Source: an uncultured Actinomycetes bacterium (GTDB lineage: Bacteria; Actinomycetota; Acidimicrobiia; IMCC26256; PALSA-555). From it: a stretch of 50,216 nt of DNA. The notes beneath the pieces were generated by a model. That model saw only the letters and a program-made list of their open reading frames with translations, was not told the origin of the DNA and did no database searches. A program made the translations under genes and the position numbers. Of the stretch, positions 17,160-25,386 are shown in pieces (within the stretch, counting starts at the first letter, position 1; the number at the start of each line of letters is the position of its first letter). The stretch lies in assembly GCA_937927875.1 (NCBI GenBank), contig CALEYV010000097.1, forward strand, positions 1 through 50,216. The letters run 5' to 3'.

Positions 17160-18180
17160 AGCCCAGGACGTCGAACAGCTCGTCGATGACGGCCTCGTCG
17201 ATCACGGCGCCCATGTTCGCGACCCGGAAGATCTCGTCGCGCAGCTGCGCCTGCCCCGGGTAGATGACCATCCCGTGCTCGTAGGCGCGGGCGAACAGCT
17301 CGTCGATGGTGCGGTCACCGAGCCGGAACGACGTCAGCACGTTCGAGCGGTCCGGCTCGTCGAGCAGCAGCTCGAACCGCTCGCCGCCCACCGCCCACAC
17401 GTGGCGGGCCAGCCGCTCGTACCGGGCCGGTCGGTCCTCGGCCGCGATGAGGTCGAGGGCGATGTCGAGCGCGACGTAGGCCTGCACGTTCGGGGTGCTC
17501 GCCATGCCGTGGGCGTAGGCGCCGACGTTCAGGACCGGGATGGTCGGTTGCAGGCCCAGGTCGGATCGCCAGAGCACCCCGGCGATCCCGGGCAGGCTCT
17601 CGAGGCACTTGCTGCTGTTGAAGCACACGACATCGGCGCGCGCATCGACCGGGTGCGCGCCGAGCGAGCTCACGGCGTCGACGAACAGCCGCACGTCGGC
17701 GTCCGCGCACTGGGTCGCGATCGCCGGCAGCGGGTTCAGCAGACCGGTCGTGGTCTCATGGTGAACCATCGCCACCCACGCGGGACGGTGCTCGCGCAGC
17801 GCACCGGCGAGGCGGTCGAGGTCGACCCGGCCGCCGAGCCCGACGTCGTGGTCGACGAGCTCGACGCCGTCGAAGCCGCCGAGGGTGGCGAGCAGGCGCT
17901 GGCAGTACAGCCCGTTGTTCACCACCAGCACGCGCCCTCGCACCAGCGACGCCAGGGCGGCGTCCACGGCGAGGGTCCCGGAGCCGTGCAGCAGGCTTAG
18001 CTCGAACCGATCGGAGGGGAACCCCGCGACCGCAAGGAGCCGGGCGCGGATCCGGGCGGCCAGCTCGTCGAACGCCGGCTCGCGGTGGCAGAGCTCCATA
18101 TTGAAGAGGTGCTCCTGGATGGCCTCGTCCAAGTTCACCGGCCCCGGGTTGAAGAGCACCTGTCGGCGCACGGGCAGCAC
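17158..18180 (-). CDS. class V aminotransferase, 2-aminoethylphosphonate transaminase-like
   Basis: 340-aa fold-type I PLP enzyme. It begins with LFNPGPVNL and has the glycine loop GSGTLAVDA, the line HHETTTGLLNP close to the HxETTTGMLNP signature of PhnW, Asp168 (FVDAVSS) for the pyridine nitrogen and Lys191 (NSSKCLESLPG) as Schiff-base lysine. It probably transfers an amino group between a small amino compound and pyruvate or glyoxylate. No phosphonate genes are nearby, so an alanine- or serine-glyoxylate-type role is possible. Start is GTG 18180; GTG 18171 is an alternative, and neither has a clear Shine-Dalgarno. Confidence 0.8.
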   Translation of the reverse strand: MLPVRRQVLFNPGPVNLDEAIQEHLFNMELCHREPAFDELAARIRARLLAVAGFPSDRFELSLLHGSGTLAVDAALASLVRGRVLVVNNGLYCQRLLATLGGFDGVELVDHDVGLGGRVDLDRLAGALREHRPAWVAMVHHETTTGLLNPLPAIATQCADADVRLFVDAVSSLGAHPVDARADVVCFNSSKCLESLPGIAGVLWRSDLGLQPTIPVLNVGAYAHGMASTPNVQAYVALDIALDLIAAEDRPARYERLARHVWAVGGERFELLLDEPDRSNVLTSFRLGDRTIDELFARAYEHGMVIYPGQAQLRDEIFRVANMGAVIDEAVIDELFDVLG

Positions 18181-18593
18181 GGCGCGGCCGCTAGCCGGAC
18201 CCGACGACGAGGGCGCGGGTCGAGATGAATCGGGCGGGGCGCTCGGCGAAGGTCGGAGGGCGAGACACCGGGCTCGGTACGTTACCGGCCGCTGCGCGGT
18301 GCGAGCGCGGGTTCCGGCCTCGGTTGGTGAGCGCTGCAACTGCCTCGCCGTCGTTCCGCGACGAACAGTCGGCCGAGCAACCGCGCTGGCAGGCGAAGCC
18401 CGGTTGAGACGTGGCGCGGTGGCGCTGCACGGCAGGGCGCGGGCTCCGGCCACGCTCGAGCAGGTTCGAGAGTCGTCGCCTCGCTCCTCCTCGAGCCGAC
18501 TGGTCGCGCCGCGACGGTCAGCGACCGGGCGCAGCGCTCGTCACGAGGCCACCACCGCGACGTGACGGAGGTCGGGGTCGAGCGGTGACCACC
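18181..18593. other. intergenic region without recognisable gene
   Basis: About 410 nt between the divergent aminotransferase and enoyl-CoA hydratase. Short open frames exist on both strands, but their translations are Arg/Ser/Ala-rich and resemble no protein I know. No tRNA cloverleaf, large repeat or strong hairpin is visible. It presumably holds the aminotransferase promoter, which I could not place. Confidence 0.5.
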
Positions 18594-18599
18594 TAGTCT
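18594..18599 (+). promoter_or_regulatory. -10 element TAGTCT, leaderless start of hydratase gene
   Basis: TAGTCT ends 6 nt before GTG 18606 and 3 nt before GTG 18603; the usual spacing favours 18606. No Shine-Dalgarno. Confidence 0.45.
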
Positions 18600-18605
18600 C
18601 GAGTG

Positions 18606-19382
18606 GTGCCCGAGACCCACGTCCACACCGATCTGCGCGACAACGGCGTTGCCGTGCTTCGGCTCGACCGGCCACCGCTGAACGCGCTCTCCCGAGCGGT
18701 GCTCGCCGAGCTCGCCGGTGCCGCGCGAGCCCTGGGTGGACATCCCGGGCTCAAGGCCACCGTCGTGACGGGCGGCCCGCGTGCGCTCGCGGCGGGAGCC
18801 GACATCGAGGAGCTGCGCACGACCGATCCCACGTTGATCGGCGCGTCCTTCCGCGATGCCTTCGACGCCGTCGCCGCGATCCCCCGGCCCGTGATCGCGG
18901 CCATCGCCGGCTTCGCGCTGGGTGGTGGCTTGGAGCTCGCCTTGGCCTGCGACCTGCGGGTCGCCGGGTCCTCAGCGAGGCTCGGGCAGCCCGAGATCAT
19001 GCTCGGGATCATCCCGGGCGCAGGCGCCACCCAGCGCCTGCCGCGGTTGGTCGGCCCTGCGCGTGCCAAGGAGCTGGTGTGGAGCGGGCGACATCTGCGC
19101 GCCGACGAAGCGCTCGCCATCGGCCTCGTCGACCGGGTGGTGCCGGACGAGGACCTCGAGGAAGAAGCGCTCGCCTGGGCGGACTCCTTCGCCGGTGGCG
19201 CGGTGGTGGCGATGGGCTTGGCTAAGACGGCCATCGACCGGGGACTCGACGGCCCGCTCGATCACGGCCTCGACGTCGAGCGCGACGCGTTCACCGCTGC
19301 CTTTCGGACCGAGGACGCCGCGGAGGGGATCCGCTCGTTCCTCGAGCAGGGCCCGGGCCGAGCAACCTTTCGCGGCGCCTAA
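18606..19382 (+). CDS. enoyl-CoA hydratase
   Basis: 258-aa crotonase-fold enzyme of beta-oxidation, hydrating trans-2-enoyl-CoA. Both catalytic glutamates are kept: one in FALGGGLELAL, the other in GQPEIMLG, followed by IPGAGATQRL. This separates it from the homologue at 13.8 kb, which has lost the first Glu. An in-frame GTG lies one codon upstream (18603). The downstream one is preferred from the TAGTCT spacing. It converges on galT with 42 nt between stops. Confidence 0.92.
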   Translation: MPETHVHTDLRDNGVAVLRLDRPPLNALSRAVLAELAGAARALGGHPGLKATVVTGGPRALAAGADIEELRTTDPTLIGASFRDAFDAVAAIPRPVIAAIAGFALGGGLELALACDLRVAGSSARLGQPEIMLGIIPGAGATQRLPRLVGPARAKELVWSGRHLRADEALAIGLVDRVVPDEDLEEEALAWADSFAGGAVVAMGLAKTAIDRGLDGPLDHGLDVERDAFTAAFRTEDAAEGIRSFLEQGPGRATFRGA

Positions 19383-19424
19383 GACGCGGATTCGACGCGG
19401 CAGTGGGCCGGCGAGCAACGATCG

Positions 19425-20363
19425 TCAGGCCAAGGCGGCGCGGACCTCTGCCGCGGCCCGCGGCGGGTCGACGGTCTCCACGAGCACCCCGGTGCCCAGC
19501 TCGAACCCCGCTGCCACCGCGACCCGGGGCATGACGCGCACCCACCAGTGGTACGGCGCGTCGCCCTGCGCGGGCGCGTCGTGGACCACCACGTTGTAGG
19601 GCGGGTCCTCGAGGAGGGAGCCGAGCGCGTGGAGGACGTCCCGCACCGTGATGGCGACGTCCTCGACGTCGCCGTCCGTCGCCGCCGCGAATCGCGGGCC
19701 GCCGTCGGGAGCGGCGACACGAACCTCGTAGGCGCTGCTCGACGCCAGCCCGCACCATGCGGTGGCATGGGGGCGGGCCAGCACCAGCCCGCCCGCGCCG
19801 ACCGCCCGGCGGTGATCGGCCGTGACGAGGTCGGCGTCCGCGGTCGCGAAGCGGGCCAGCGCCGCCTCGACCGCGGGCGGCACGAAGTCGAGCGCGACCA
19901 CCTGGGCGTGCGGATGGGCGATCGACGCGCCGGCGGCCCGGCCCTCGTTCACCGCCACTTGCACGTACCGGTGTCGACCGGCGGCGTGGGCGCGTGACCG
20001 GTCGCGCAGCAGCGTGAAGGCGGCGACGGCATCGTCGTCGTCGAGGCGGCCGAAGGACTGGTCGTGGTCGGGCGAGAAGATGACCACCTCGTGCTCGCCG
20101 GTCGCGCCCGCGGACGCGTCCCGGCCGCCGACGATCGGATAGAGGTTCGGGACCACGCGCAGCCGCCACCCGGGCTGGTTGGGCGCGCCGTCACCGACCC
20201 GAGTCACCTCGGGCGGGGTGTCAGCCTCGTGGCCGGGGCAGAAGGGACACCGGGTCGGAGCCGGGGCCGCCGGGCGAGCCTCGGTCGTATGGGGGCGAGC
20301 CGACCGCCCGGGCGCGAGCAGCACCAGCTCGCCGGTCAGCGGGTCCGCGCGCAGCTCGGGCAC
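19425..20363 (-). CDS. galT: galactose-1-phosphate uridylyltransferase family
   Basis: 312-aa HIT-superfamily nucleotidyltransferase. The zinc-type CPFCPGHE motif is near the N-terminus, VVPNLYP follows, and the nucleophilic His sits in SIAHPHAQ, the actinobacterial variant of HPHGQ. It swaps UMP between UDP-glucose and galactose-1-phosphate; some relatives use ADP-sugars, so specificity is tentative. GTG 20363 is chosen since a minus-strand TACGCT lies 6 nt upstream. It is divergent from the LpdA-like gene. Confidence 0.88.
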   Translation of the reverse strand: MPELRADPLTGELVLLAPGRSARPHTTEARPAAPAPTRCPFCPGHEADTPPEVTRVGDGAPNQPGWRLRVVPNLYPIVGGRDASAGATGEHEVVIFSPDHDQSFGRLDDDDAVAAFTLLRDRSRAHAAGRHRYVQVAVNEGRAAGASIAHPHAQVVALDFVPPAVEAALARFATADADLVTADHRRAVGAGGLVLARPHATAWCGLASSSAYEVRVAAPDGGPRFAAATDGDVEDVAITVRDVLHALGSLLEDPPYNVVVHDAPAQGDAPYHWWVRVMPRVAVAAGFELGTGVLVETVDPPRAAAEVRAALA

Positions 20364-20369
20364 CGCGAG

Positions 20370-20375
20370 AGCGTA
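20370..20375 (-). promoter_or_regulatory. -10 element TACGCT, leaderless start of galT
   Basis: Minus-strand TACGCT, 6 nt before GTG 20363, no Shine-Dalgarno. Confidence 0.5.
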
Positions 20376-20417
20376 CGAGGGGGTTGTCCCCGGCGCGAGG
20401 CCGGCGCGGCGCCGCCG

Positions 20418-20423
20418 TAACCT
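20418..20423 (+). promoter_or_regulatory. -10 element TAACCT, leaderless start of LpdA-like gene
   Basis: TAACCT ends 7 nt before ATG 20431; no Shine-Dalgarno. Paired divergently with the galT promoter, 67 bp between the two start codons. Confidence 0.5.
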
Positions 20424-20430
20424 GGCGCAC

Positions 20431-21792
20431 ATGCAGGCCAAGCGGCTCGTCATCATCGGCGCCGGACCGGGGGGCAACACCTGCGCGACCGTGGCGGCGT
20501 CGCTCGGCGCCGAGGTGACGATGGTCGAGCGCGACGTGATCGGCGGCGCCGCGCACCTCTGGGACTGCATCCCGTCCAAAACGCTGATCGCGACCGGCGC
20601 CGAGCTCGCCGAGCTGACCCGAGCCCCGGTGATGGGCCTCCAGGCCCAGGGCTCGCTCGACATCGAGGCGCTGCACCGCCGGGTCCAGGACATCAAGGCC
20701 CATCTCCACGATCAGCTCTGCACCCAGCTCACCTCTCAGGGGGTGCGGCTCATCACGGGGACGGCCCGGTTCAAGGACGCGCACACCGTCGTCGCCGACA
20801 CGGACGCCGGCCTGGAGGAGCTCGAGGCGGACGTGGTCCTGATCTCGACCGGTTCCCGGCCCCGGGTGCCGACCTTCGCTCCCGTCGACGGCGAGCGGGT
20901 GCTCACGACCCGCGACTCCTATCCGCCCCCCGAGATCCCCGACCACGCGATCATCATCGGGTCGGGCGTGACCGGCGTCGAGTTCACGCACATGTTCGCG
21001 TCGCTCGGGTCGCGGGTGACCCTGCTCGTCTCGCGCCAGCAGGTCCTCCCCATCAAGGACGCCGAGGTGGCCGCGGTCCTCGAGGAGGCCTTCCTCGAGC
21101 GGGGCGTCGACCTCTGGAAGGGCGCCCGTGCGAACGCCATCACGCGGGACGGCGACACCGTCCGCGTCGGCTGCGAGGACGGCCGGCTCGCCGAGGGCTC
21201 CCACGCCGTGCTCGCCGTCGGCTCGATCCCGAACACCGAGGGCCTCGGCCTCGAGGAGGCCGGCGTCGAGCTGGATGCCAACGGCTACGTCCGCGTGAAC
21301 CACAACTGCCTCTCGAACGTCGGGCACATCTACGCGGCCGGGGACGTGTCCGGGAAGCTGCCCCTGTCGTCGGTGGCGGCCATGCAGGGACGCAAGATCG
21401 CCGAGCACTTCATGGGTCTGCACAACCGGCCCCACCGGCACCTCGACTACGACAAGGCGGCGTCCGCCGTCTTCACCGAGCCCGAGATCGCCGACGTCGG
21501 GTTGGCCGAGGCGGAGGCCTTCGCCTGCGGCTTCAAGATCCGGGTCACGAAGGTCCCGTTCAGCGCCAACGCCAAGGCGCTCATCAAGGGCGACCCCCGT
21601 GGGTTCGTGAAGCTCATCTCCGACCCGGCCCGGGGGGTCGTGCTCGGCGGCTCGATCGTCGGGCGCAACGCGGCCGAGCTGATCGGGATCGTGGCGGTGG
21701 CCGTCGCCAACGGGCTCCGGGACGCCGACGTCATCGACGCCCTGCTCGTGCACCCCACCCTGTCGGAGTCGCTCGCCGACGCGGCGTCCTGA
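20431..21792 (+). CDS. LpdA-like flavoprotein disulfide-reductase homologue with a single active-site Cys
   Basis: 453-aa FAD/NAD(P) oxidoreductase with the fold of dihydrolipoamide dehydrogenase. The FAD motif is IIGAGPGGN, the NAD(P) motif IIGSGVTGVEF, a second FAD motif IYAAGDVSG, and the C-terminal VHPTLSE keeps the active-site His. The redox loop reads GGAAHLWDCIPSK: Cys46 is present but the partner Cys41 is Ala, so it cannot cycle a disulfide with lipoamide. This resembles M. tuberculosis LpdA (Rv3303c), reported as an NAD(P)H:quinone-type reductase. No E1/E2 genes are adjacent. Converges on the carboxylase. Confidence 0.88.
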   Translation: MQAKRLVIIGAGPGGNTCATVAASLGAEVTMVERDVIGGAAHLWDCIPSKTLIATGAELAELTRAPVMGLQAQGSLDIEALHRRVQDIKAHLHDQLCTQLTSQGVRLITGTARFKDAHTVVADTDAGLEELEADVVLISTGSRPRVPTFAPVDGERVLTTRDSYPPPEIPDHAIIIGSGVTGVEFTHMFASLGSRVTLLVSRQQVLPIKDAEVAAVLEEAFLERGVDLWKGARANAITRDGDTVRVGCEDGRLAEGSHAVLAVGSIPNTEGLGLEEAGVELDANGYVRVNHNCLSNVGHIYAAGDVSGKLPLSSVAAMQGRKIAEHFMGLHNRPHRHLDYDKAASAVFTEPEIADVGLAEAEAFACGFKIRVTKVPFSANAKALIKGDPRGFVKLISDPARGVVLGGSIVGRNAAELIGIVAVAVANGLRDADVIDALLVHPTLSESLADAAS

Positions 21793-21794
21793 GC

Positions 21795-21815
21795 CGGGCG
21801 GGCCGCTCCCGCCCG
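21795..21815. terminator. bidirectional hairpin between convergent genes
   Basis: CGGGCGGG (21795-21802) pairs perfectly with CCCGCCCG (21808-21815) around CCGCT, in the 24-bp gap between the flavoprotein stop and the carboxylase stop. No T-tract. Confidence 0.55.
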
Positions 21816-21816
21816 A

Positions 21817-23574
21817 TCAGCCGATGACGACGAGCACGTCGCCGGTGCCGACGGTGTCGCCGGCCTGCACTCGGACCTCGGTTACCGTGCCGTCGCGCTC
21901 GGCGTTGAGCTGGTTCTCCATCTTCATCGCCTCGAGCACGAGCACCGCCTGACCGGCCGCGACCTCCTCGCCCTCCTGCACCAGCACCTTCACGATGGTG
22001 CCCTGCATCGGCGCTGCGATCATGCCGTTGCTGCCGCCGGCGGCGCCGACGGCCTTCGGGCGGGGGGACCGACGCGAGGTGGCGGAGGCGACCGGGCCCG
22101 CGACCTCGGGCATCCACACCCGCACCGTGAACCGCTTTCCCTCGATCTCCACCGGCACCGTGCGCTCGACGAGCGGCGCCTCGCCCTCGGCACCCTCGGT
22201 TTCAGCGGGCGGCGCGGCCGGGGCGGCGAAGATGGACTGGTCGAGCTCGTCCTCCACCCACTTCGTCGAGTGGTGCGCGGCCGCGAAGTCGGGGTGCGCG
22301 ACGAGCACCCGATGCGCCGGCGCGGTGGTGCGCACGCCGTCGACGGTCAGCTCGTCGAGGGCTCGCAGCATCCGGTGGCGCGCCGTGTCCCGGTCGGGCG
22401 CCCAGACCACGAGCTTGCCGATCAGGTTGTCGTAGTACTGCGAGATCGTGTCGCCCTCGTCGTACCCGCCGTCCCACCGGACCGAGGGGCCGCCGGGGAG
22501 GCGCAGGCGAGTGATGAGGCCGGGGGAGGGGAGGAACCCGCGGGCCGGGTCCTCGGCGTTGATCCGGCACTCGATCGAGTGGCCGCGGCGCTCGATCGAT
22601 CCCTGCTCGAACGAGAGGGGCAGGCCGTCGGCGACCCGGAGCTGCTCGGCGACGAGGTCGAGGCTGGTGACCATCTCGGTCACGCAGTGCTCGACCTGGA
22701 GCCGGGTGTTCATCTCGAGGAACCAGAAGTCGCCGTCCTGGTAGAGCATCTCGACGGTGCCGGCGTTCACGTAGCCGCACCCGCGCGCCACCTTGACCGC
22801 CGCCTCGCCCATCGCGGCGCGGGTCGCGTCGTCGAGGCCGGGCGCGGGCGTCTCCTCGATCAGCTTCTGGTGGCGGCGCTGGGTCGAGCAGTCCCGCTCA
22901 CCGAGCCACACCGCGTGGCCGTGGGTGTCGCAGAACACCTGGAGCTCGATGTGACGGGGCCGCGTCAGGTAGCGCTCGAGGTACGCCTCCGGGCGCCCGA
23001 AGTAGGCGACGGCCTCCCGGGTCGCCGAATCCAGCGCCGCCTGGGCGCCGGCGGCGTCCTGCACGACCTTCAACCCCTTGCCGCCGCCGCCGTAGGCGGC
23101 CTTGATCGCGACCGGCCACCCGTGCTCCTCACCGAAGGCGACGACCTCCGAGACGTCCTCGATCGCGCTCGTCGTGCCCGGCACCGAGGCGACGCCCGCC
23201 GCCGCGGCGGCCTTGCGGGACGAGATCTTGTCGCCCATGACCTCGATGGCCTCCGGGGGCGGCCCGACCCATGTGACCCCGGCCGCGGTGACGGCGCGGG
23301 CGAAGTCGGCGTTCTCGGCGAAGAAGCCGTAGCCGGGGTGCAGCGCGTCAGCGCCGCTCCGGGCGACGATCTCGAGGATGCGCTCGGTGTTCAGGTAGCT
23401 CTCGGCCGCGGTCTCGCCGCCGAGCGCGTACGCCTCGTCGGCGTAGCGGGTGTGCGCGGCGTTGCGGTCCAGCTCCGAGTACACCGCGACGGTGGCCACG
23501 CCGAGCTCGCGGCAGGTGCGCATCACCCGCAGGGCGATCTCGCCGCGGTTCGCGATCAGGAGCTTGGAGGGCAC
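21817..23574 (-). CDS. acyl-CoA carboxylase alpha subunit (biotin carboxylase + biotin carrier)
   Basis: 585-aa fusion of biotin carboxylase and BCCP domains, the AccA3-like chain of actinobacterial acetyl-/propionyl-CoA carboxylases. N-terminal LLIANRGEIALRV, the ATP-grasp glycine loop YGGGGKGLK, EMNTRLQVEH in the carboxylase site, and biotinyl lysine in EAMKMEN near the C-terminus. It carboxylates biotin and passes it to a beta subunit not in this window. GTG 23574 is the start; no clear Shine-Dalgarno. Divergent from birA, whose product would biotinylate it, with 46 bp between start codons. Confidence 0.95.
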   Translation of the reverse strand: MPSKLLIANRGEIALRVMRTCRELGVATVAVYSELDRNAAHTRYADEAYALGGETAAESYLNTERILEIVARSGADALHPGYGFFAENADFARAVTAAGVTWVGPPPEAIEVMGDKISSRKAAAAAGVASVPGTTSAIEDVSEVVAFGEEHGWPVAIKAAYGGGGKGLKVVQDAAGAQAALDSATREAVAYFGRPEAYLERYLTRPRHIELQVFCDTHGHAVWLGERDCSTQRRHQKLIEETPAPGLDDATRAAMGEAAVKVARGCGYVNAGTVEMLYQDGDFWFLEMNTRLQVEHCVTEMVTSLDLVAEQLRVADGLPLSFEQGSIERRGHSIECRINAEDPARGFLPSPGLITRLRLPGGPSVRWDGGYDEGDTISQYYDNLIGKLVVWAPDRDTARHRMLRALDELTVDGVRTTAPAHRVLVAHPDFAAAHHSTKWVEDELDQSIFAAPAAPPAETEGAEGEAPLVERTVPVEIEGKRFTVRVWMPEVAGPVASATSRRSPRPKAVGAAGGSNGMIAAPMQGTIVKVLVQEGEEVAAGQAVLVLEAMKMENQLNAERDGTVTEVRVQAGDTVGTGDVLVVIG

Positions 23575-23607
23575 GCGGTCTCGAGACGATCGTTCGACAG
23601 GTCGCCG

Positions 23608-23613
23608 TATCCT
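23608..23613 (+). promoter_or_regulatory. -10 element TATCCT, leaderless start of birA
   Basis: TATCCT ends 7 nt before ATG 23621, with no Shine-Dalgarno. Confidence 0.5.
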
Positions 23614-23620
23614 ACGGGCG

Positions 23621-24403
23621 ATGGGCGATCAGCCCGCCAGCCCGGGCGTGCGCTGGCGCATCCGTCGCTTCGACGAGATCGATTCGACGAACCGCTACGC
23701 GCTCGACGCTGCTCGCGCCGGTGAGCCGCCCGGCCTCGTGGTCGTGGCGGATCACCAGCAGGCGGGCCGGGGCCGCCGCGGCCGCGCGTGGGCCGCGCCG
23801 GCCGGCTCGTCGCTCCTGGTGTCCATCCTCCTCGCGCCCCCGCCCGCGCCGGATCGGGTGCAGCTGCTCACCATGGCCACCGGGCTCGCGCTGGTGGCGT
23901 CGGTACGGTCGGTGGCCGGGTTCGACGCCGAGCTGAAGTGGCCCAACGACCTCGTCGTCGGCGATCGGAAGCTGGCCGGGCTGCTCGCCGAGACCGACGT
24001 GCGCGACGGCCGGGTGCGCGCCGTCGTCGTCGGGATCGGCTGCAACGTCACGTGGGAGGGGTATCCGGACTGGCTGGCGGAGACCGCGACCGCCTGCGAC
24101 CGCGAGGCCGGGCACCCAGTCGACCGCGGCGAGCTGCTCGACGTGGTCCTCGACGAGCTGGCGCGACGGCTGGCGGACCTGGGCGCCGTGGCGGCCGACT
24201 ACCGAGCGAGGCTCGGCACGCTCGGACGGGCCGTGCGCGTCGAGCTCGCGACCGGTGTCCTCGAAGGCGTCGCGACCGGTATCGACGACGACGGCCGCCT
24301 CGTCGTCACGCCCCACGACGGCGCGCCGGTCGTGGTCGCGGCCGGCGACGTCGTGCACCTGCGTCCGATCACGGATCGAGGTCCGACGACACCAAGGCGG
24401 TGA
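23621..24403 (+). CDS. birA: biotin-[acetyl-CoA-carboxylase] ligase
   Basis: 260 aa. Attaches biotin, through biotinyl-AMP, to the carrier lysine of carboxylases. Signatures: EIDSTNRYA, adenylate loop GRGRRGR, KWPNDLVV and GIGCNV. There is no N-terminal helix-turn-helix, so it is a class I, non-repressor ligase. The start is backed by a TATCCT hexamer 7 nt upstream. Its last 35 nt overlap, antiparallel, the end of the class IV aminotransferase gene. Its probable target is the carboxylase encoded next to it. Confidence 0.94.
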   Translation: MGDQPASPGVRWRIRRFDEIDSTNRYALDAARAGEPPGLVVVADHQQAGRGRRGRAWAAPAGSSLLVSILLAPPPAPDRVQLLTMATGLALVASVRSVAGFDAELKWPNDLVVGDRKLAGLLAETDVRDGRVRAVVVGIGCNVTWEGYPDWLAETATACDREAGHPVDRGELLDVVLDELARRLADLGAVAADYRARLGTLGRAVRVELATGVLEGVATGIDDDGRLVVTPHDGAPVVVAAGDVVHLRPITDRGPTTPRR

Positions 24404-25214
24404 ACGCGTCGGCCAGCTGCCGGGTTCGTTGCCCCGGTGCGGCGGGCAGCGCCCGATCGTCGACGCGGTCGATCGGCACGACCTCCCGAGTGCTCGAGGT
24501 GAGGAAGGCCTCGTCGGCGTCGGCGAGCGCGCCGACCGGGACCGTCCGCTCCTCGTGCGGGATCTGGTGCCGCTCGCAGAGCTCGAGCACCAGCGCGCGC
24601 GTCACGCCGAGCAGGCAGCCCGACGGGGCCGGTGGCGTGCACACGACGTCGTCAACGACGAGGAAGACGTTCGATCCCGTCGCCTCGCACAGCTCGCCGC
24701 GCGTGTTCCCGAAGACGGCTTCGCTCGCGTCGCGCTGCTGCGCGAAGGCGAGCGCCCGCACGTTGTCGGCGTACGAGACGGTCTTGAGCCCGGTCGTCGC
24801 ACCTCGCTCGTTCCGGGGCCAGGGCACGGTCACGACCGCTTCGGTCGCCGGCCGAGGCCGGGCCGGCGCGGCGGCCACGATCACCGTCGGCGGCCCGTCG
24901 CCGCGCTCGGAGCCGAGCGGCGAGGGGCCGCCGGTCACGGTGACCCGGAGCCGGCCCCTCGCGATCCCGTCGGCGGCGAGCACCGCGTCGGCGGCCTGGC
25001 GCAGGTCGGCACTCCCCGGGACAGCGAGCCCGAGCCCGTCGGCGGAGCGGCAGAGCCGCTCGTAGTGGCGCCGCCACGCGAACGGCACCCCCCGGTAGAC
25101 ACCGAGGGTCTCGAAGACGCCGTCGCCGACCAGGAGGCCGTGGTCGAAGGCGGACACCCGCGCCTGCGGGGCGGGGACGAGCCGGCCGTCGACCCAGACC
25201 GAGCCCGCGCTCAC
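24369..25214 (-). CDS. class IV aminotransferase (PabC/aminodeoxychorismate-lyase-like)
   Basis: 281-aa fold-type IV PLP enzyme from GTG 25214. It has DHGLLVGDGVFET near the N-terminus, Schiff-base lysine in TGLKTVSYADN, then NTRGELCEATGSNVFLV and LTSSTREVVP. This pattern is common to aminodeoxychorismate lyase (folate pathway) and branched-chain aminotransferases. The short length and loop favour the PabC-like group, but the substrate is not certain. Its 3' end overlaps birA on the opposite strand by 35 nt. Confidence 0.86.
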   Translation of the reverse strand: MSAGSVWVDGRLVPAPQARVSAFDHGLLVGDGVFETLGVYRGVPFAWRRHYERLCRSADGLGLAVPGSADLRQAADAVLAADGIARGRLRVTVTGGPSPLGSERGDGPPTVIVAAAPARPRPATEAVVTVPWPRNERGATTGLKTVSYADNVRALAFAQQRDASEAVFGNTRGELCEATGSNVFLVVDDVVCTPPAPSGCLLGVTRALVLELCERHQIPHEERTVPVGALADADEAFLTSSTREVVPIDRVDDRALPAAPGQRTRQLADAFTALVSSDLDP

Positions 25215-25370
25215 GAACGTCCTCGGTCACGTCGACGGTCGACGGTGCGCCGCCGCCGCGACCGGTCATGCGTCGTCGACCGGGCGCGACCTCGGGTGAT
25301 CGGTCCGCGGCCCGGCGAGCGCACGACGTCGAGGGTACGCGGCCGCGGGAGCGCCCGAAGGCCTCGTCAG

Positions 25371-25376
25371 TACACT
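25371..25376 (+). promoter_or_regulatory. -10 element TACACT of the LCP gene
   Basis: TACACT ends 10 nt before ATG 25387. No Shine-Dalgarno is present, so the mRNA would have a leader of about 4 nt. It is the first promoter of the envelope locus. Confidence 0.45.
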
Positions 25377-25386
25377 GAGCGCTCAC

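Noticed and set aside
18181..18605. A small gene or pseudogene in the 18.2-18.6 kb gap.
   Set aside because: Short frames on both strands lack starts with recognisable signals, and their Arg/Ser-rich translations look like chance GC-rich reading. No remnant of a known family is seen.
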